Assembly: GCA_963817785.1 (NCBI GenBank)
Contig: CAWFPL010000002.1
Coordinates: 558,001-622,000, forward strand
Reading direction: 5' to 3'
DNA: 64,000 nt
Source of the DNA: JAKALD01 sp963817785
Lineage (GTDB): Bacteria > Pseudomonadota > Gammaproteobacteria > Burkholderiales > SG8-39
Part shown: positions 54,234 through 64,000 of the stretch, in pieces
Position numbering within the stretch: the stretch's first letter is position 1
How the letters are laid out: each line of letters starts with the position of its first letter
The notes under the pieces: generated by a model
What the model was told of the DNA's origin: nothing
Databases searched by the model: none
The model's input: only the letters and a program-made list of their open reading frames with translations
Translations under genes and position numbers: made by a program

Positions 54234-54902
54234 ATGAGCCAGCAGATCAACCTCTTCAATCCCCTGTTCCTGCGGCGGGAGAAGTATTTTTCCGCGCGGA
54301 CCATGCTGCAGGCGCTGGGCCTGGTGATCGTCGGCCTGGGGGCGTTCTATGCCTACGCCGTGTGGGAGACCCGGGCCTTGGGCGGGTTGGTCGCGCAACA
54401 AGAGAGCGAGGTGGCGCACGAGCGCGCGCGCGTGCTCGAGATGAACGGCGCGCAAGGGCAGGACCGGCTGCACGTCCTGCAGGCCGAGACGCAGCGGTTG
54501 CAATCCGAAGCCCGCGCGCGCGAGGCGCTGCTGGACAAGCTGCGCAGCGGCGATCTGGGCAACAGCGCCGGGTTCTCGCGCTACTTCGCCGCGTTCGCGC
54601 GTCACGCGCTGGCCGGCGTATGGCTCACCGGATTCAGCGTGGGCGAGGGCGGCAACGAGCTGCAGGTTCGTGGCCGCGCCCTGGAGCCGGACCTGCTGCC
54701 TGACTATCTGCGCGCGCTGAACCTGGAGGACGTCATGCGCGGGCGCCAGGTGATCGCGCTCAGGCTCACCGCGGGCACGCAGGCTTCCGCGGCCCAGGGG
54801 AGCGCAGCGGGGGGGCCGGCGCGCTTCGTCGACTTCACCATTGCGGCGCCGTTGCGGGCGCCGGATCCGGATGCCGCAGGCGCGCAGGAGAAAAAGCGTT
54901 GA
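54234..54902 (+). CDS. PilN-like pilus assembly protein
   Basis: A 222-residue protein with INLFNPLFLRREKYFSARTM at the N-terminus, the PilN-type motif that binds PilM, then one helix (~25-45) and a coiled coil. It corresponds to the PilN-like gene found after mshI in MSHA loci (mshI2 or mshJ-like naming varies). Its stop overlaps the next start. Confidence 0.83.
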   Translation: MSQQINLFNPLFLRREKYFSARTMLQALGLVIVGLGAFYAYAVWETRALGGLVAQQESEVAHERARVLEMNGAQGQDRLHVLQAETQRLQSEARAREALLDKLRSGDLGNSAGFSRYFAAFARHALAGVWLTGFSVGEGGNELQVRGRALEPDLLPDYLRALNLEDVMRGRQVIALRLTAGTQASAAQGSAAGGPARFVDFTIAAPLRAPDPDAAGAQEKKR

Positions 54903-55549
54903 TGCAATGGCTCGATGCCTACGAGAAGCGCATCGACGACACTACGCTGCGCGAGCGGGTGCTCATCTTTTCCGCCGCGTTGCTGTTGCTCGTCGTGGGT
55001 TTTTACTTCCTGTTCATCAGCCCGCTGTTGGCCGAGGAGAAGCTCCTGAACCAGCGCAGCGCGCAGCAAAGCGCCGAGCTGAGTGCCCTGCAGCGCGAAA
55101 CGCAGCGCGCGATGCGCACGCAGACCGGCAACGGGATTGCGGAAGTCTCGCGGCGTATCGAGGCACTTCGCGCGCAGCTGGTGGCGCTCGACCGGCGTGC
55201 GGCCGAGGAGCAGCAGCGCTTCACCCCGCCCGATCAAATGCGCGCAGTCCTCGAGGAGATGCTCGCGCGCAACAAGCGACTGGCGCTGGTGGAGCTGAGG
55301 ACGTTGCCGCTGGCGACACTGAGCGCGGGCAATCCCGGTGCCGGCCAGCGGCGCATCTTCAAGCATGGCGTCGAGCTCACGGTAAAGGGACGCTACGCCG
55401 ACCTGTACGCATATTTGCAGGCGCTCGAGCACCTGCCCACGCAGCTCTATTGGGGTCGGGCCGACCTGAGCGCCGCGGATTATCCGCTGGACGTGCTCAA
55501 GCTCACGGTGTTCACGGTGAGCTTCGACAAGGCTTGGCTCGTCGTATGA
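54902..55549 (+). CDS. mshJ: MshJ-like pilus assembly protein (PilO-type)
   Basis: A 215-residue bitopic protein: cytoplasmic stub, one helix (~22-42), coiled coil and a small C-terminal alpha/beta domain (ELTVKGRYADLYAYLQALEHLPTQLYW). The start is ATG 54902, overlapping the previous stop. It should form the periplasmic link with the PilN-like protein and MshK. Confidence 0.85.
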   Translation: MQWLDAYEKRIDDTTLRERVLIFSAALLLLVVGFYFLFISPLLAEEKLLNQRSAQQSAELSALQRETQRAMRTQTGNGIAEVSRRIEALRAQLVALDRRAAEEQQRFTPPDQMRAVLEEMLARNKRLALVELRTLPLATLSAGNPGAGQRRIFKHGVELTVKGRYADLYAYLQALEHLPTQLYWGRADLSAADYPLDVLKLTVFTVSFDKAWLVV

Positions 55550-55911
55550 GGGCCGCCGCCGTCATCGCGCTCGCCGTGTCGCTCTGGTGCGGCTTGGCGG
55601 TGGCGCAAGATGCCGCGTTCGTCGATCCGACGCGGCCGCCGAATGCGGTGCCCGACTCCGACGCGACTGCGCCGGCGGGCCCACGGCTGCAGTCGGTGCT
55701 GATCTCGCCGCACCGCCGCGAGGCGGTGATCAGCGGGCAGACGGTGGCCCTTGGCGGCAAGTACGGGGACGCGATCGTCATCCGCATTTCCGAAGGCGAG
55801 GTCGCGTTGAGGCAAGGCAGGGAAATTCAAACGTTGACGCTTCTTCCGGAGGCGAAAAAGGTGCGCCGCACGCACGCCCTTCGCCGGCCGGAGAGGGGGG
55901 GCCGCAAGTGA
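55546..55911 (+). CDS. mshK: MshK-like periplasmic pilus protein (PilP-type)
   Basis: A 121-residue protein with a signal peptide (~1-20) and the MshK pattern FVDPTRPPNAV then LQSVLISPHRREAVISGQTVALGGKYGDAIV. It overlaps both mshJ and the secretin gene. The last ~15 residues are basic and lie over the secretin ribosome site. Confidence 0.86.
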   Translation: MRAAAVIALAVSLWCGLAVAQDAAFVDPTRPPNAVPDSDATAPAGPRLQSVLISPHRREAVISGQTVALGGKYGDAIVIRISEGEVALRQGREIQTLTLLPEAKKVRRTHALRRPERGGRK

Positions 55912-57674
55912 AGAAAATCATTCTCGTTGTCGCGCTTGGGTTGCTGGCGGGTTGCGTAACGCCACCCCCGCGGCCGGTAGGCATGAACCCGGATATCAAG
56001 GCCGCCATCGACAAGGCGGCCGAGCAGAAGCCTCAACCGCCGAAGGCGGAAGCCGTGGAGCAGGCACTGCTGCCGCCGCTGCGCATGCAGATGCCGAATG
56101 TGTATGGCAAGTCGCTCGAGCAGCGCTTCGACCTGTCGGTGAGCGATGCCCCGGCGGCGCAGGTCTTCATGTCGATCGTTTCAGGCACCCCCTACAGCAT
56201 GCTGGTGCATCCGGGCGTCAAGGGCAGCATCACCGTGAACCTCAAGGACGTCACGGTAACCGAGGCGCTCGAGTCGATCAGCCAGCTCTACGGCTACGAC
56301 TACCGAATCGAGGGCACCCGCATCCTGGTGCTGCCGCCCGGGCTGCAAACGCGCATTTACAAGGTCAACTATCTGCCCGGAACGCGCACCGGCGAAAGCG
56401 ACCTGCGCGTGCAGTCGGGGTCCGTTTCGGACACCATCGGCTCGGCCGGAGCGCCGTCGCCATCCTCGACGGCGAACCCCATTCCGGGCACCTTGCTAGG
56501 CGGACAGACGACGGGGGTGCCGCCTTCCAACACGCTCGAGGCGAGCCGCATCTCGACGCGCCTGGTGAGCAACTTCTGGGCCGATCTGAAGAGCGCGCTC
56601 AATGCGATCGTCGGGGGCGGAGACGGCCGCAGCGTCGTCGTGTCGCCCGACTCGGGCGTGATCCTGGTGCGCGCGTTCCCCTCCGAGCAACACGCGGTGG
56701 AGGCCTTCCTGCACGCCACCAAGCTGTCGATCGAGCGCCAGGTGATGCTCGAGGCGAAGATCATCCAGGTGACGCTATCGGACCAGTACCAGTCCGGCAT
56801 CAACTGGGCCGCGTTCCGCAATTCCGGTCCGAACGTGGTAGCAGGACAGTTCACGAATGCGACTGGCACCACCACGCTCTCTGCGAGCGGAGGGCCAGGG
56901 CAGACGCTCTCGGGCGCCGGGCAATTAGTCGACCCGACGGGGCGCATCGCATCGCTGGCCGGCAGCGCGATTGCGGCGGCCAACCCGGCGAGCGGGGTGT
57001 TCGGTCTGGCGCTGCAGACCTCCAACTTCGCCGCGCTGCTGCAGTTCCTGCAGACGCAAGGCAATGTCCAGGTGCTGTCCAGCCCGCGCGTAGCGACACT
57101 CAACAACCAGATGGCGGTGCTGAAGGTCGGCACCGACCAGTTCTTCGTGACCAACGTGGCGACCGTGACCACCGTAACCGGAAGCACGACGCAGCAGACG
57201 CCCACGGTGACCGTGGCGCCGTTCTTCTCCGGCATCATGCTCGACGTCACTCCGCAAATCGACGCTCACGGCGACATCATCCTGCACGTCCATCCGGCGG
57301 TGAGCAACGTCACGACGAACCAGACCGTTGTGAGCCTAGGTGGATCGGTGCCCTCGATTACCCTGCCGCTCGCCATGAGTTCGGTCAGCGAGACCGACAC
57401 CGTGGTTCGGGTCCGCGATCGGACCATTGTCGCGATCGGCGGACTGATGAGCGTCAGCTCAACCGACAACCGCGGTGGCGTACCGGGGGTCAGCGACTCG
57501 TGGAGCTTCCTGCGCAATACGGACCGGCAGACGCAGAAGCAGGAACTGGTGATCCTGCTCAAGCCGACCATCATCAGCGGCGACCGGACCTGGGTGCGCG
57601 AGGCCCGCGAGACGCGTGAGCGCCTGGACCAGCTGACCGCCCCCGGTTCGGCCGGCGGGGCCGCCGCGCAGTGA
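55908..57674 (+). CDS. mshL: MSHA outer-membrane secretin MshL
   Basis: A 588-residue lipoprotein secretin. A lipobox LLAGC lies at ~13-17, then an N-terminal STN-like domain (LNPGVKG-like HPGVKGSITVNLKDVTVTEALESISQLYGYDYRIEG) and the C-terminal secretin domain (VQVLSSPRVATLNNQMAVLKVGTDQFFVTNV, then RDRTIVAIGGLM and QELVILLKPTII). The start is GTG 55908 behind GGAGAGGGGGG. It forms the outer-membrane gate for the pilus. Confidence 0.93.
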   Translation: MKKIILVVALGLLAGCVTPPPRPVGMNPDIKAAIDKAAEQKPQPPKAEAVEQALLPPLRMQMPNVYGKSLEQRFDLSVSDAPAAQVFMSIVSGTPYSMLVHPGVKGSITVNLKDVTVTEALESISQLYGYDYRIEGTRILVLPPGLQTRIYKVNYLPGTRTGESDLRVQSGSVSDTIGSAGAPSPSSTANPIPGTLLGGQTTGVPPSNTLEASRISTRLVSNFWADLKSALNAIVGGGDGRSVVVSPDSGVILVRAFPSEQHAVEAFLHATKLSIERQVMLEAKIIQVTLSDQYQSGINWAAFRNSGPNVVAGQFTNATGTTTLSASGGPGQTLSGAGQLVDPTGRIASLAGSAIAAANPASGVFGLALQTSNFAALLQFLQTQGNVQVLSSPRVATLNNQMAVLKVGTDQFFVTNVATVTTVTGSTTQQTPTVTVAPFFSGIMLDVTPQIDAHGDIILHVHPAVSNVTTNQTVVSLGGSVPSITLPLAMSSVSETDTVVRVRDRTIVAIGGLMSVSSTDNRGGVPGVSDSWSFLRNTDRQTQKQELVILLKPTIISGDRTWVREARETRERLDQLTAPGSAGGAAAQ

Positions 57675-58537
57675 TCTACGTCCAACATTTCGGCCTGCGC
57701 GAGCTGCCGTTCGGCATCACGCCGGACACGAGCTTCTTCTACGCTTGCCGCAGCAGCCAGGAGGCGCTCAACACGTTGCTGGTCGCGCTCGGCAACGGCG
57801 AAGGCTTCATCAAGATCACCGGAGAGGTCGGAAGCGGCAAGACCTTGCTGTGCCGCAAGTTCCTGGCGACGCTCGATCCCGGCTGGGTGAGCGCGTACAT
57901 TCCCAATCCGAACCTGGAACCGCGCACGCTGCTGCTCGCCCTGGCCGACGAGCTTTCAATCCCAGTGGCGCCCGGCGTCGATCAGTACCATCTGTTGAGA
58001 GGCATCAACCGGACGCTGCTCGATCTCGCTCGACAGCACAAGCGGGTGGTGCTGTGTATGGACGAGAGCCAGGCGATGCCGCTCGAGACGCTCGAGACCG
58101 TGCGCCTGCTGACAAACCTGGAGACGGAGAAGCGCAAGCTGCTGCACGTGGTGCTGTTCGGCCAGCCGGAGCTGGACCGCAAGCTCGCCTCCGATTCGAT
58201 CCGTCAGTTGCGACAGCGGATCACGTTCCAGTACCGGCTGGACTCACTCACCGAATCAGAAGTAGGCGCCTACGTAACGCATCGCCTGGCCGTTGCCGGC
58301 TATGCCGGCGCCGAATTGCTGAGCGCTCGCGCCCTCGTGACGCTGCACCGCGCGAGCCGCGGCGTGCCGCGGCTGGTGAACATTCTCATGCACAAGGCCA
58401 TGCTGCTCGTATATGGCGAAGGGGGTTCTCTGGTCGAGCGCCGGCACATGCGCGCCGCGGTCGAGGACACGCCCGCGGCCAAGCCGCTAGGGCGCAGCCG
58501 GTGGTTGCGCCTGATACCTATGCGCGCCATCGAGTAG
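57671..58537 (+). CDS. mshM: MshM-like AAA ATPase (GspA/ExeA family)
   Basis: A 288-residue ATPase with IYVQHFGLRELPFGITPDTSFFY at the N-terminus, Walker A GEVGSGKT (~55), Walker B VVLCMDESQAM and sensor-type GQPELDRKL. ExeA-like proteins help the secretin cross peptidoglycan. It starts at GTG and overlaps the mshL stop. Confidence 0.9.
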   Translation: MIYVQHFGLRELPFGITPDTSFFYACRSSQEALNTLLVALGNGEGFIKITGEVGSGKTLLCRKFLATLDPGWVSAYIPNPNLEPRTLLLALADELSIPVAPGVDQYHLLRGINRTLLDLARQHKRVVLCMDESQAMPLETLETVRLLTNLETEKRKLLHVVLFGQPELDRKLASDSIRQLRQRITFQYRLDSLTESEVGAYVTHRLAVAGYAGAELLSARALVTLHRASRGVPRLVNILMHKAMLLVYGEGGSLVERRHMRAAVEDTPAAKPLGRSRWLRLIPMRAIE

Positions 58538-58548
58538 CCGCCCCGCCG

Positions 58549-59799
58549 ATGAGCCTGATCAATAAGATGCTCCAGGAGCTGGATCGTCGACATGCACCGT
58601 CGGCGCCCGGCAGCGAGCTTCCGCCGCGGGAGGTCCGCGCGGTGTTCACGTCGCGCGAGCGGGAGCGCTGGGTGGTACGGGGCCTTGTGGTCGCGCTGAT
58701 CGCCGCTGCGGTAGGGTGGATGGCGTGGGTCGCCTTTCAGTTGCAACTCAAGCCGCTCGCTACAGAGAAGGCGATGCGCGCAGCACAGTCGCACTGGCAA
58801 GTCGCGGGATCCCTGAGAGCGCCGCTCCCGCCGGTACCGTTGCCACGGCCGACGCCCCCGCCGGCCGCGCCGCAGGCTGCCGTTCAGCAACAGCCGGCAC
58901 CGAGCGTGCCGCCGGCGCCACGGCCGACGCAGCCGGCCGCGCCGCAGGTTGCCGCTCAGCAACAGCCGGCACCGAGCGCGCCACCGGCACCGCAGCTCGC
59001 GCGGCCGTCGACCGAGACGTTCAAGCTTGCCACCTCGATAGCGGCGCCGATCCAGCAGCCATCTGCGCAGAGGCAGGCGCGCGAGCAGGAAAGGGCGTCC
59101 CCGGCCCGACAGCCCGAACCGATGCCGTCCACGGCCCGGAACGGCGAGGCCGCTGCGCCCGCGGGTCAGGTTCAAGCTCCGCCCGCGAACGCGACGACCC
59201 GCGTGGAGAAGCGCGAGCACCACTATTCTCCGGTGCAGAGGGCGCAGGCGCGTTTCCGCCGCGCGATAGTGCTGCTGAACGAGGGTCGCGTGAGCGAGGC
59301 GGAGGACGGCTTTATCGCGGCGCTGCAGATCGAGCCGTCGTACCAACCCGCGCGCCAGGCGTTGGTCGCACTTCTGCTTGATCAGCAAAGGATTGTGGAC
59401 GCGCAGCGGGTGCTGCAGGAAGGGCTCGCGCTCGATCCCAGGCAGGTGCAGTTCGCGACGGTTCTCGCGCGCATCCTGGTCGGTCGCGCAGATTACGACG
59501 GTGCGCTTGCCGTCTTGGAACGCGCCGCGCCGCCTGCGCAGGGCGATGCAGAGTTCGACATGCTCTTGGGGACCGTGCTGCAGCGGCTGTCGCAGCACGC
59601 CAAAGCCGTGGAAGCCTACCGTGCCGCGGTGCGCGCGGTTCCGGGCAATGGGGCGGCTTGGGTGGGCCTGGGGATTTCACTCGAAACGCTCGCGCGCCGT
59701 GCGGAGGCGCTCGATGCGTACCATCATGCGCTCGCGACGAACTCGCTCAACGGGCCGGTCAGGAGCTACGTCGAGCAGCGCATTCAGCAACTGCAATAG
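58549..59799 (+). CDS. mshN: MshN-like TPR protein
   Basis: A 416-residue protein: MSLINKMLQELDRRHA opening as in MshN, one helix (~45-65), a Pro/Ala/Gln-rich linker containing two near-identical ~30-residue repeats (~90-150), and C-terminal TPR repeats (~230-415). It closes the second half of the MSHA locus and converges on a response-regulator gene. Confidence 0.88.
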   Translation: MSLINKMLQELDRRHAPSAPGSELPPREVRAVFTSRERERWVVRGLVVALIAAAVGWMAWVAFQLQLKPLATEKAMRAAQSHWQVAGSLRAPLPPVPLPRPTPPPAAPQAAVQQQPAPSVPPAPRPTQPAAPQVAAQQQPAPSAPPAPQLARPSTETFKLATSIAAPIQQPSAQRQAREQERASPARQPEPMPSTARNGEAAAPAGQVQAPPANATTRVEKREHHYSPVQRAQARFRRAIVLLNEGRVSEAEDGFIAALQIEPSYQPARQALVALLLDQQRIVDAQRVLQEGLALDPRQVQFATVLARILVGRADYDGALAVLERAAPPAQGDAEFDMLLGTVLQRLSQHAKAVEAYRAAVRAVPGNGAAWVGLGISLETLARRAEALDAYHHALATNSLNGPVRSYVEQRIQQLQ

Positions 59800-59829
59800 C
59801 CCGGCGGCCAAAACGAAGTCGTTCCCGAT

Positions 59830-60531
59830 CTAGGCGCTGTTGACGTCGGCGTCGACCTGCTCCAGCCGGTAGCCGTAGTTGTAGATCGGAACGACGCGAA
59901 AGCCGGTCTCCGGGCGCAAGTCGAGCTTCTTCCGCACCTGGCTGATATGCGTGTCGACGGTGCGGGTTGCGAGGTCGCCGCTACGGCCCCACACCGACTC
60001 CTGCAGATGGCCGCGGGAGAGCAGCCGGCCGATGTTGCGAAACAGTACGACCGCGAGGTCGAACTCCTTCGGAGTGAGCTCGATCTTGGCGCCGGCGCGG
60101 CGGATTTCCCCTCGTCGCGTATCGATCTCGAATGGGGGGAACGAAAGCAGCGCCTCCTCCTCCCGGGGATAGGCACGCCGCAGGAGGGCGTTGACCCGGG
60201 CGAGCAGCTCGTGCTTGCGGGCGGGCTTGATCATGTAGTCGTCGGCCCCGTTCTCCAAGGCGAACACGATGTCCTCCTCTGAGTCGCGCACTGTCACGAA
60301 CAGGACCGGCACGTGCTTGGACACATTGTTCCGGACCCACGCAAGCACTTCCGGGCCGGAGACGTCCGGGACCTGCCAGTCGAGTACGAAAATGTCGAAG
60401 CTCTCGCGGCCGGCGTGCCGCATGGTCTCGCGCCCGCTCTGGTAGGGGTGCACGTCGTGTCCCGCATCAGCCAGCCAGCGCTCGAGCAGGGCGAGTTGGT
60501 CGGGGTCGTCTTCAAGAATAGCAATGCGCAC
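59830..60531 (-). CDS. OmpR/PhoB-family response regulator (orphan)
   Basis: A 233-residue regulator from GTG 60531 (ATG 60576 would add 15 residues without homology). The receiver has acidic residues ILEDDP, phospho-acceptor D51 in FVLDWQVPD and Lys in DYMIKPARK; the C-terminal winged helix has ELTPKEFDLAVVLFRNIGRLLSR and RTVDTHISQVRKKL. No histidine kinase lies beside it, so its partner is elsewhere. It may relate to the pilus locus only by position. Confidence 0.9.
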   Translation of the reverse strand: MRIAILEDDPDQLALLERWLADAGHDVHPYQSGRETMRHAGRESFDIFVLDWQVPDVSGPEVLAWVRNNVSKHVPVLFVTVRDSEEDIVFALENGADDYMIKPARKHELLARVNALLRRAYPREEEALLSFPPFEIDTRRGEIRRAGAKIELTPKEFDLAVVLFRNIGRLLSRGHLQESVWGRSGDLATRTVDTHISQVRKKLDLRPETGFRVVPIYNYGYRLEQVDADVNSA

Positions 60532-60651
60532 GGCTGCCTCCCTTGCGACGCTGTCCGATCCGGACGGGTCGAGCAAGGTAATGATAATGCGAATGGCGCG
60601 CGAAGCAGAAGGGCTGTGGCAGAATCCACGTTCCCGTAAAGGATCCGGACC

Positions 60652-61467
60652 ATGCGCCTGGCGCTACTCGGCGGCGGCACCATCGCGCGGCTCGTGCTCG
60701 AGCATTTGCGTTGCGGCGAGCTTCCTGACGTCGAGATCGCGTGCCTCGTGGGCAGGGCGCCGACCTCCCGCGGTGCGGCACTCGCGCGCGATTACGGGGT
60801 TCCGTTCGTCGTCGGCGCGCAGCCGCTGCTCGCGGCGCGGCCCGACGTAGTGCTCGAGGCTGCCTCGCATGAAGCGGTGCGCGAGCACCTCGCGACGCTG
60901 CTCACAGCCGGCATATCCGTCGTGGTCATGTCCGCGGGGGCGCTGGCAGACGATGCGCTGCGCGCCGCCGCGGAGCGGGCGGCGACGCGCTCTGACGCGC
61001 TGCTTTACGTGCCCTCGGGGGGGATCGGCGCGCTCGACGCGCTGAAGGCAGCGTGTGCAGCCGGCGTCGACGAGGTCTCGATCCAGGTGACCAAGCCGCC
61101 CGCGGCCTGGCAGAAGATCCCCTATGTCGACGCGCTCGGCCTGGAACTGGATCGGCTTGCGGAGGCGCATGTGCTGTTCGACGGCCCAGCGCGCGAAGGT
61201 GTCGCGCACTTCCCCCAGAACGTCAATATCGCCGCGGTGCTCGCGCTCGCCGGCATTGGCTTCGACCGCACCCGCCTTACGGTGGTGGCGGATCCGTCGC
61301 TCACCTACAACACACACACCATCCGCGTCTCGGGCATGACCGGACGCTTTGAAATTGTTCTGGAAAACTTGCCATCGCCCGACAATCCGAAGACCGCTTG
61401 GCTGGCCTGCTACAGCGCGCTCGCGGCACTCAAGCAGATGACCGCGCGCACTCGCTACGGCACATGA
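60652..61467 (+). CDS. Aspartate dehydrogenase-like protein (NadX family)
   Basis: A 271-residue Rossmann enzyme: LALLGGGTIARLVLEHL is the NAD(P)-binding loop, then LEAASHEAVREHL, VMSAGALAD and FPQNVNIAAVLALAGIGFDRT. NadX-type enzymes oxidise L-aspartate to iminoaspartate, for NAD synthesis or aspartate breakdown. Length fits the family (~265). It stands alone; the translation block promoter follows. Confidence 0.87.
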   Translation: MRLALLGGGTIARLVLEHLRCGELPDVEIACLVGRAPTSRGAALARDYGVPFVVGAQPLLAARPDVVLEAASHEAVREHLATLLTAGISVVVMSAGALADDALRAAAERAATRSDALLYVPSGGIGALDALKAACAAGVDEVSIQVTKPPAAWQKIPYVDALGLELDRLAEAHVLFDGPAREGVAHFPQNVNIAAVLALAGIGFDRTRLTVVADPSLTYNTHTIRVSGMTGRFEIVLENLPSPDNPKTAWLACYSALAALKQMTARTRYGT

Positions 61468-61612
61468 CTTACGGTGGCCTCGTCGATGGCGGGCCTGCTT
61501 TCGCCCGCCTGAAGCCCCCCGTCGGGTACCCGGCGCAAGGGGATTGCGCGTCAGACCAGGAGCAGAGCTTGGCGTCCGGCCAGGGGCAAGTGCAGTTTCC
61601 CGTCCGGGTTGC

Positions 61613-61641
61613 TTGACTAAGCGGCGGAAATCTCAGATAAT
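61613..61641 (+). promoter_or_regulatory. Sigma-70 promoter of the tRNA-tuf block
   Basis: TTGACT at 61613-61618 and GATAAT at 61636-61641 are spaced by 17 bases, 14 bases before the tRNA-Tyr start. A strong promoter is expected here. Confidence 0.7.
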
Positions 61642-61654
61642 TTTCGGTTCCGCC

Positions 61655-61741
61655 GGAGGGGTGCCCGAGCGGTTAAAGGGGGCAGACTGTAAATCTGTTG
61701 GCCTTGCGCCTACGTTGGTTCGAATCCAACCCCCTCCACCA
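61655..61741 (+). tRNA. tRNA-Tyr (GTA)
   Basis: The 87-base sequence has a GGAGGGG/CCCCTCC acceptor stem with encoded CCA, anticodon GTA at 61689-61691 and a long variable arm, as expected for tRNA-Tyr. Confidence 0.95.
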
Positions 61742-61783
61742 GCACATTCTGGCCGGCGGAACGAAAGCGAGTGAGCGTGACGG

Positions 61784-61857
61784 GCGGGTGTAGCTCAATG
61801 GTAGAGCAGAAGCCTTCCAAGCTTATGACGAGGGTTCGATTCCCTTCACCCGCTCCA
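61784..61857 (+). tRNA. tRNA-Gly (TCC)
   Basis: The 74-base sequence has a GCGGGTG/CACCCGC acceptor stem, encoded CCA and anticodon TCC at 61816-61818. Confidence 0.95.
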
Positions 61858-61918
61858 GAAGCGGCAGGGAGCATTTGCGGGCGTGGGTGGCGCCCTGCTC
61901 GAGGACCGAGAGAATTCG

Positions 61919-61993
<75 letters not shown>

Positions 61994-62071
61994 GGTGAAC
62001 TGCGTTAGGGAATCATCATCAACTTACCACCCGGTCGGCACCGGGCTGTCCAACTCAGGGGCATTGTCGAA

Positions 62072-63262
<1,191 letters not shown>

Positions 63263-63285
63263 CGGACGATCGACAGGAAACCCGC

Positions 63286-63361
63286 AGGCCAATAGCTCAA
63301 CTGGCAGAGCGTCGGTCTCCAAAACCGAAGGTTGGGGGTTCGATTCCCTCTTGGCCTGCCA
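63286..63361 (+). tRNA. tRNA-Trp (CCA)
   Basis: The 76-base sequence has an AGGCCAA/TTGGCCT acceptor stem, encoded CCA and anticodon CCA at 63319-63321. It lies between tuf and secE, the usual bacterial position. Confidence 0.95.
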
Positions 63362-63370
63362 CTTCGCCCC

Positions 63371-63724
63371 ATGCTTGACAGGATCAAACTAGTCGCCGCA
63401 GTAGCCCTGGTCGTGGCCGGGGTTTGGATTTATTACTGGCTGTCGGACAGCGCTTTGGTGCTGCGCGTGCTGTCCGTGGCCGGCGGCATTCTGGCGGGCT
63501 GCGCCATGGCCTGGTTCACGGACCTGGGGCGGCGCTTCGTCGGCTTCGCGCGCGAGTCGGTGGTCGAGGTGAAGAAGGTGGTCTGGCCGACGCGCAAGGA
63601 GACCATGCAGACGACGGCGGCGGTATTCGCTTTCGCCGTGGCGATGGCGGTTTTTTTGTGGATCAGTGACAAGGGCCTCGAATGGGTGCTGTACGACGTG
63701 ATCCTCGGATGGAAAAAGACGTAG
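63371..63724 (+). CDS. secE: Preprotein translocase subunit SecE
   Basis: A 117-residue membrane protein of the SecYEG channel, with three hydrophobic helices as in enterobacterial SecE and the conserved VVEVKKVVWPTRKETMQTT before the last one. I used ATG 63371; the longer frame reads into tRNA-Trp. Confidence 0.95.
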   Translation: MLDRIKLVAAVALVVAGVWIYYWLSDSALVLRVLSVAGGILAGCAMAWFTDLGRRFVGFARESVVEVKKVVWPTRKETMQTTAAVFAFAVAMAVFLWISDKGLEWVLYDVILGWKKT

Positions 63725-63735
63725 GTCAAAAGGGC

Positions 63736-64000
63736 ATGAGCAAACGCTGGTACGTCGTACACGCCTACTCGGGCTTCGAGAAATCGGTGCAACGCGCGCT
63801 CGAGGACCGGATCGCGCGTGCCGGGATGCAGGACAAGTTCGGCAGGATCCTGGTGCCCGTCGAGGAGGTCGTCGAGATGAAGAGCGGCCAGAAGCACATG
63901 TCGGAGCGCAAGTTCTTTCCCGGCTACGTGCTCGTCGAGATGGAAATGGACGACGACACCTGGCACCTGGTGAAGAACACCAACAAGGTCACCGGCTTCG
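63736..64000 (+). CDS. nusG: Transcription termination/antitermination factor NusG (partial)
   Basis: The first ~88 residues are visible: KRWYVVHAYSGFEKSVQRALEDRI and SERKFFPGYVLVEMEMDDDTWHLVKNT are the NGN domain that binds RNA polymerase. The window ends inside the gene, so the KOW domain is not seen. It begins 11 bases after secE. Confidence 0.96.
   Translation, partial: MSKRWYVVHAYSGFEKSVQRALEDRIARAGMQDKFGRILVPVEEVVEMKSGQKHMSERKFFPGYVLVEMEMDDDTWHLVKNTNKVTGF

Overview
The window is GC-rich, gene-dense chromosomal DNA from a Gram-negative proteobacterium. The tRNA-Tyr/Gly/Thr-tuf-tRNA-Trp-secE-nusG block, the fused indolepyruvate oxidoreductase, homogentisate dioxygenase, TAXI/TRAP uptake and MSHA-type pilus genes fit a Betaproteobacterium (Burkholderiales-like). 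That placement is inferred from gene content. No rRNA, insertion sequence, prophage or CRISPR array was seen.

Layout. 1-3.1 kb: a truncated-by-window diguanylate cyclase with an N-terminal domain resembling the plant/cyanobacterial ethylene receptor, a small exported peptide and an unknown membrane protein. 3.1-6.2 kb (minus): homogentisate dioxygenase hmgA, a VOC-fold protein, an alpha/beta hydrolase and, behind hmgA, only the first ~70 residues of fumarylacetoacetase. 6.3-8.8 kb: penicillin-binding protein 1A. 8.8-17.3 kb (minus): a seven-gene acyl-CoA catabolic operon (thiolase-like protein, DUF35 partner, two acyl-CoA dehydrogenases, enoyl-CoA hydratase, ADP-forming acyl-CoA synthetase, MaoC-phosphotransacetylase fusion). 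17.4-18.3 kb: a divergent LysR regulator flanked on both sides by the same 19-bp sequence in inverted orientation. 18.5-26.1 kb (plus): an uptake and oxidation operon with a TAXI binding protein, a TauD-like dioxygenase, a fused TRAP permease, an enoyl-CoA hydratase and a complete SsuABC-type ABC importer. The shared putative operator suggests that the regulator controls import and beta-oxidation-like breakdown of one unidentified acid together.

26-34 kb: a CMD-family protein, the queuosine precursor transporter yhhQ, a membrane protein with three tandem MshEN (c-di-GMP-binding type) domains joined to a periplasmic domain, and a minimal four-gene archaic (Csu/sigma-type) chaperone-usher fimbria operon convergent with it. 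33.8-39.4 kb: an exported unknown protein, the fused indolepyruvate ferredoxin oxidoreductase, a LysR regulator and a small ORF. 39.6-40.6 kb: an atypical metallo-beta-lactamase-fold protein.

40.7-59.8 kb: a full MSHA-type IV pilus locus in permuted order (E-G-F-pilin-glycan ligase-C-D-O-P-Q, then I-N/J-J-K-L-M-N). A strong terminator follows the pilin and a consensus-like promoter precedes mshI. 59.8-61.5 kb: an orphan OmpR-family response regulator and an aspartate dehydrogenase-like protein. 61.6-64 kb: the tRNA-tuf-secE-nusG translation/transcription block, cut by the window end inside nusG.

A recurring theme is cyclic di-GMP and surface attachment: a putative producer with a possible ethylene sensor, a triple-MshEN membrane protein beside one fimbrial system, and an MshEN-bearing pilus ATPase driving another.
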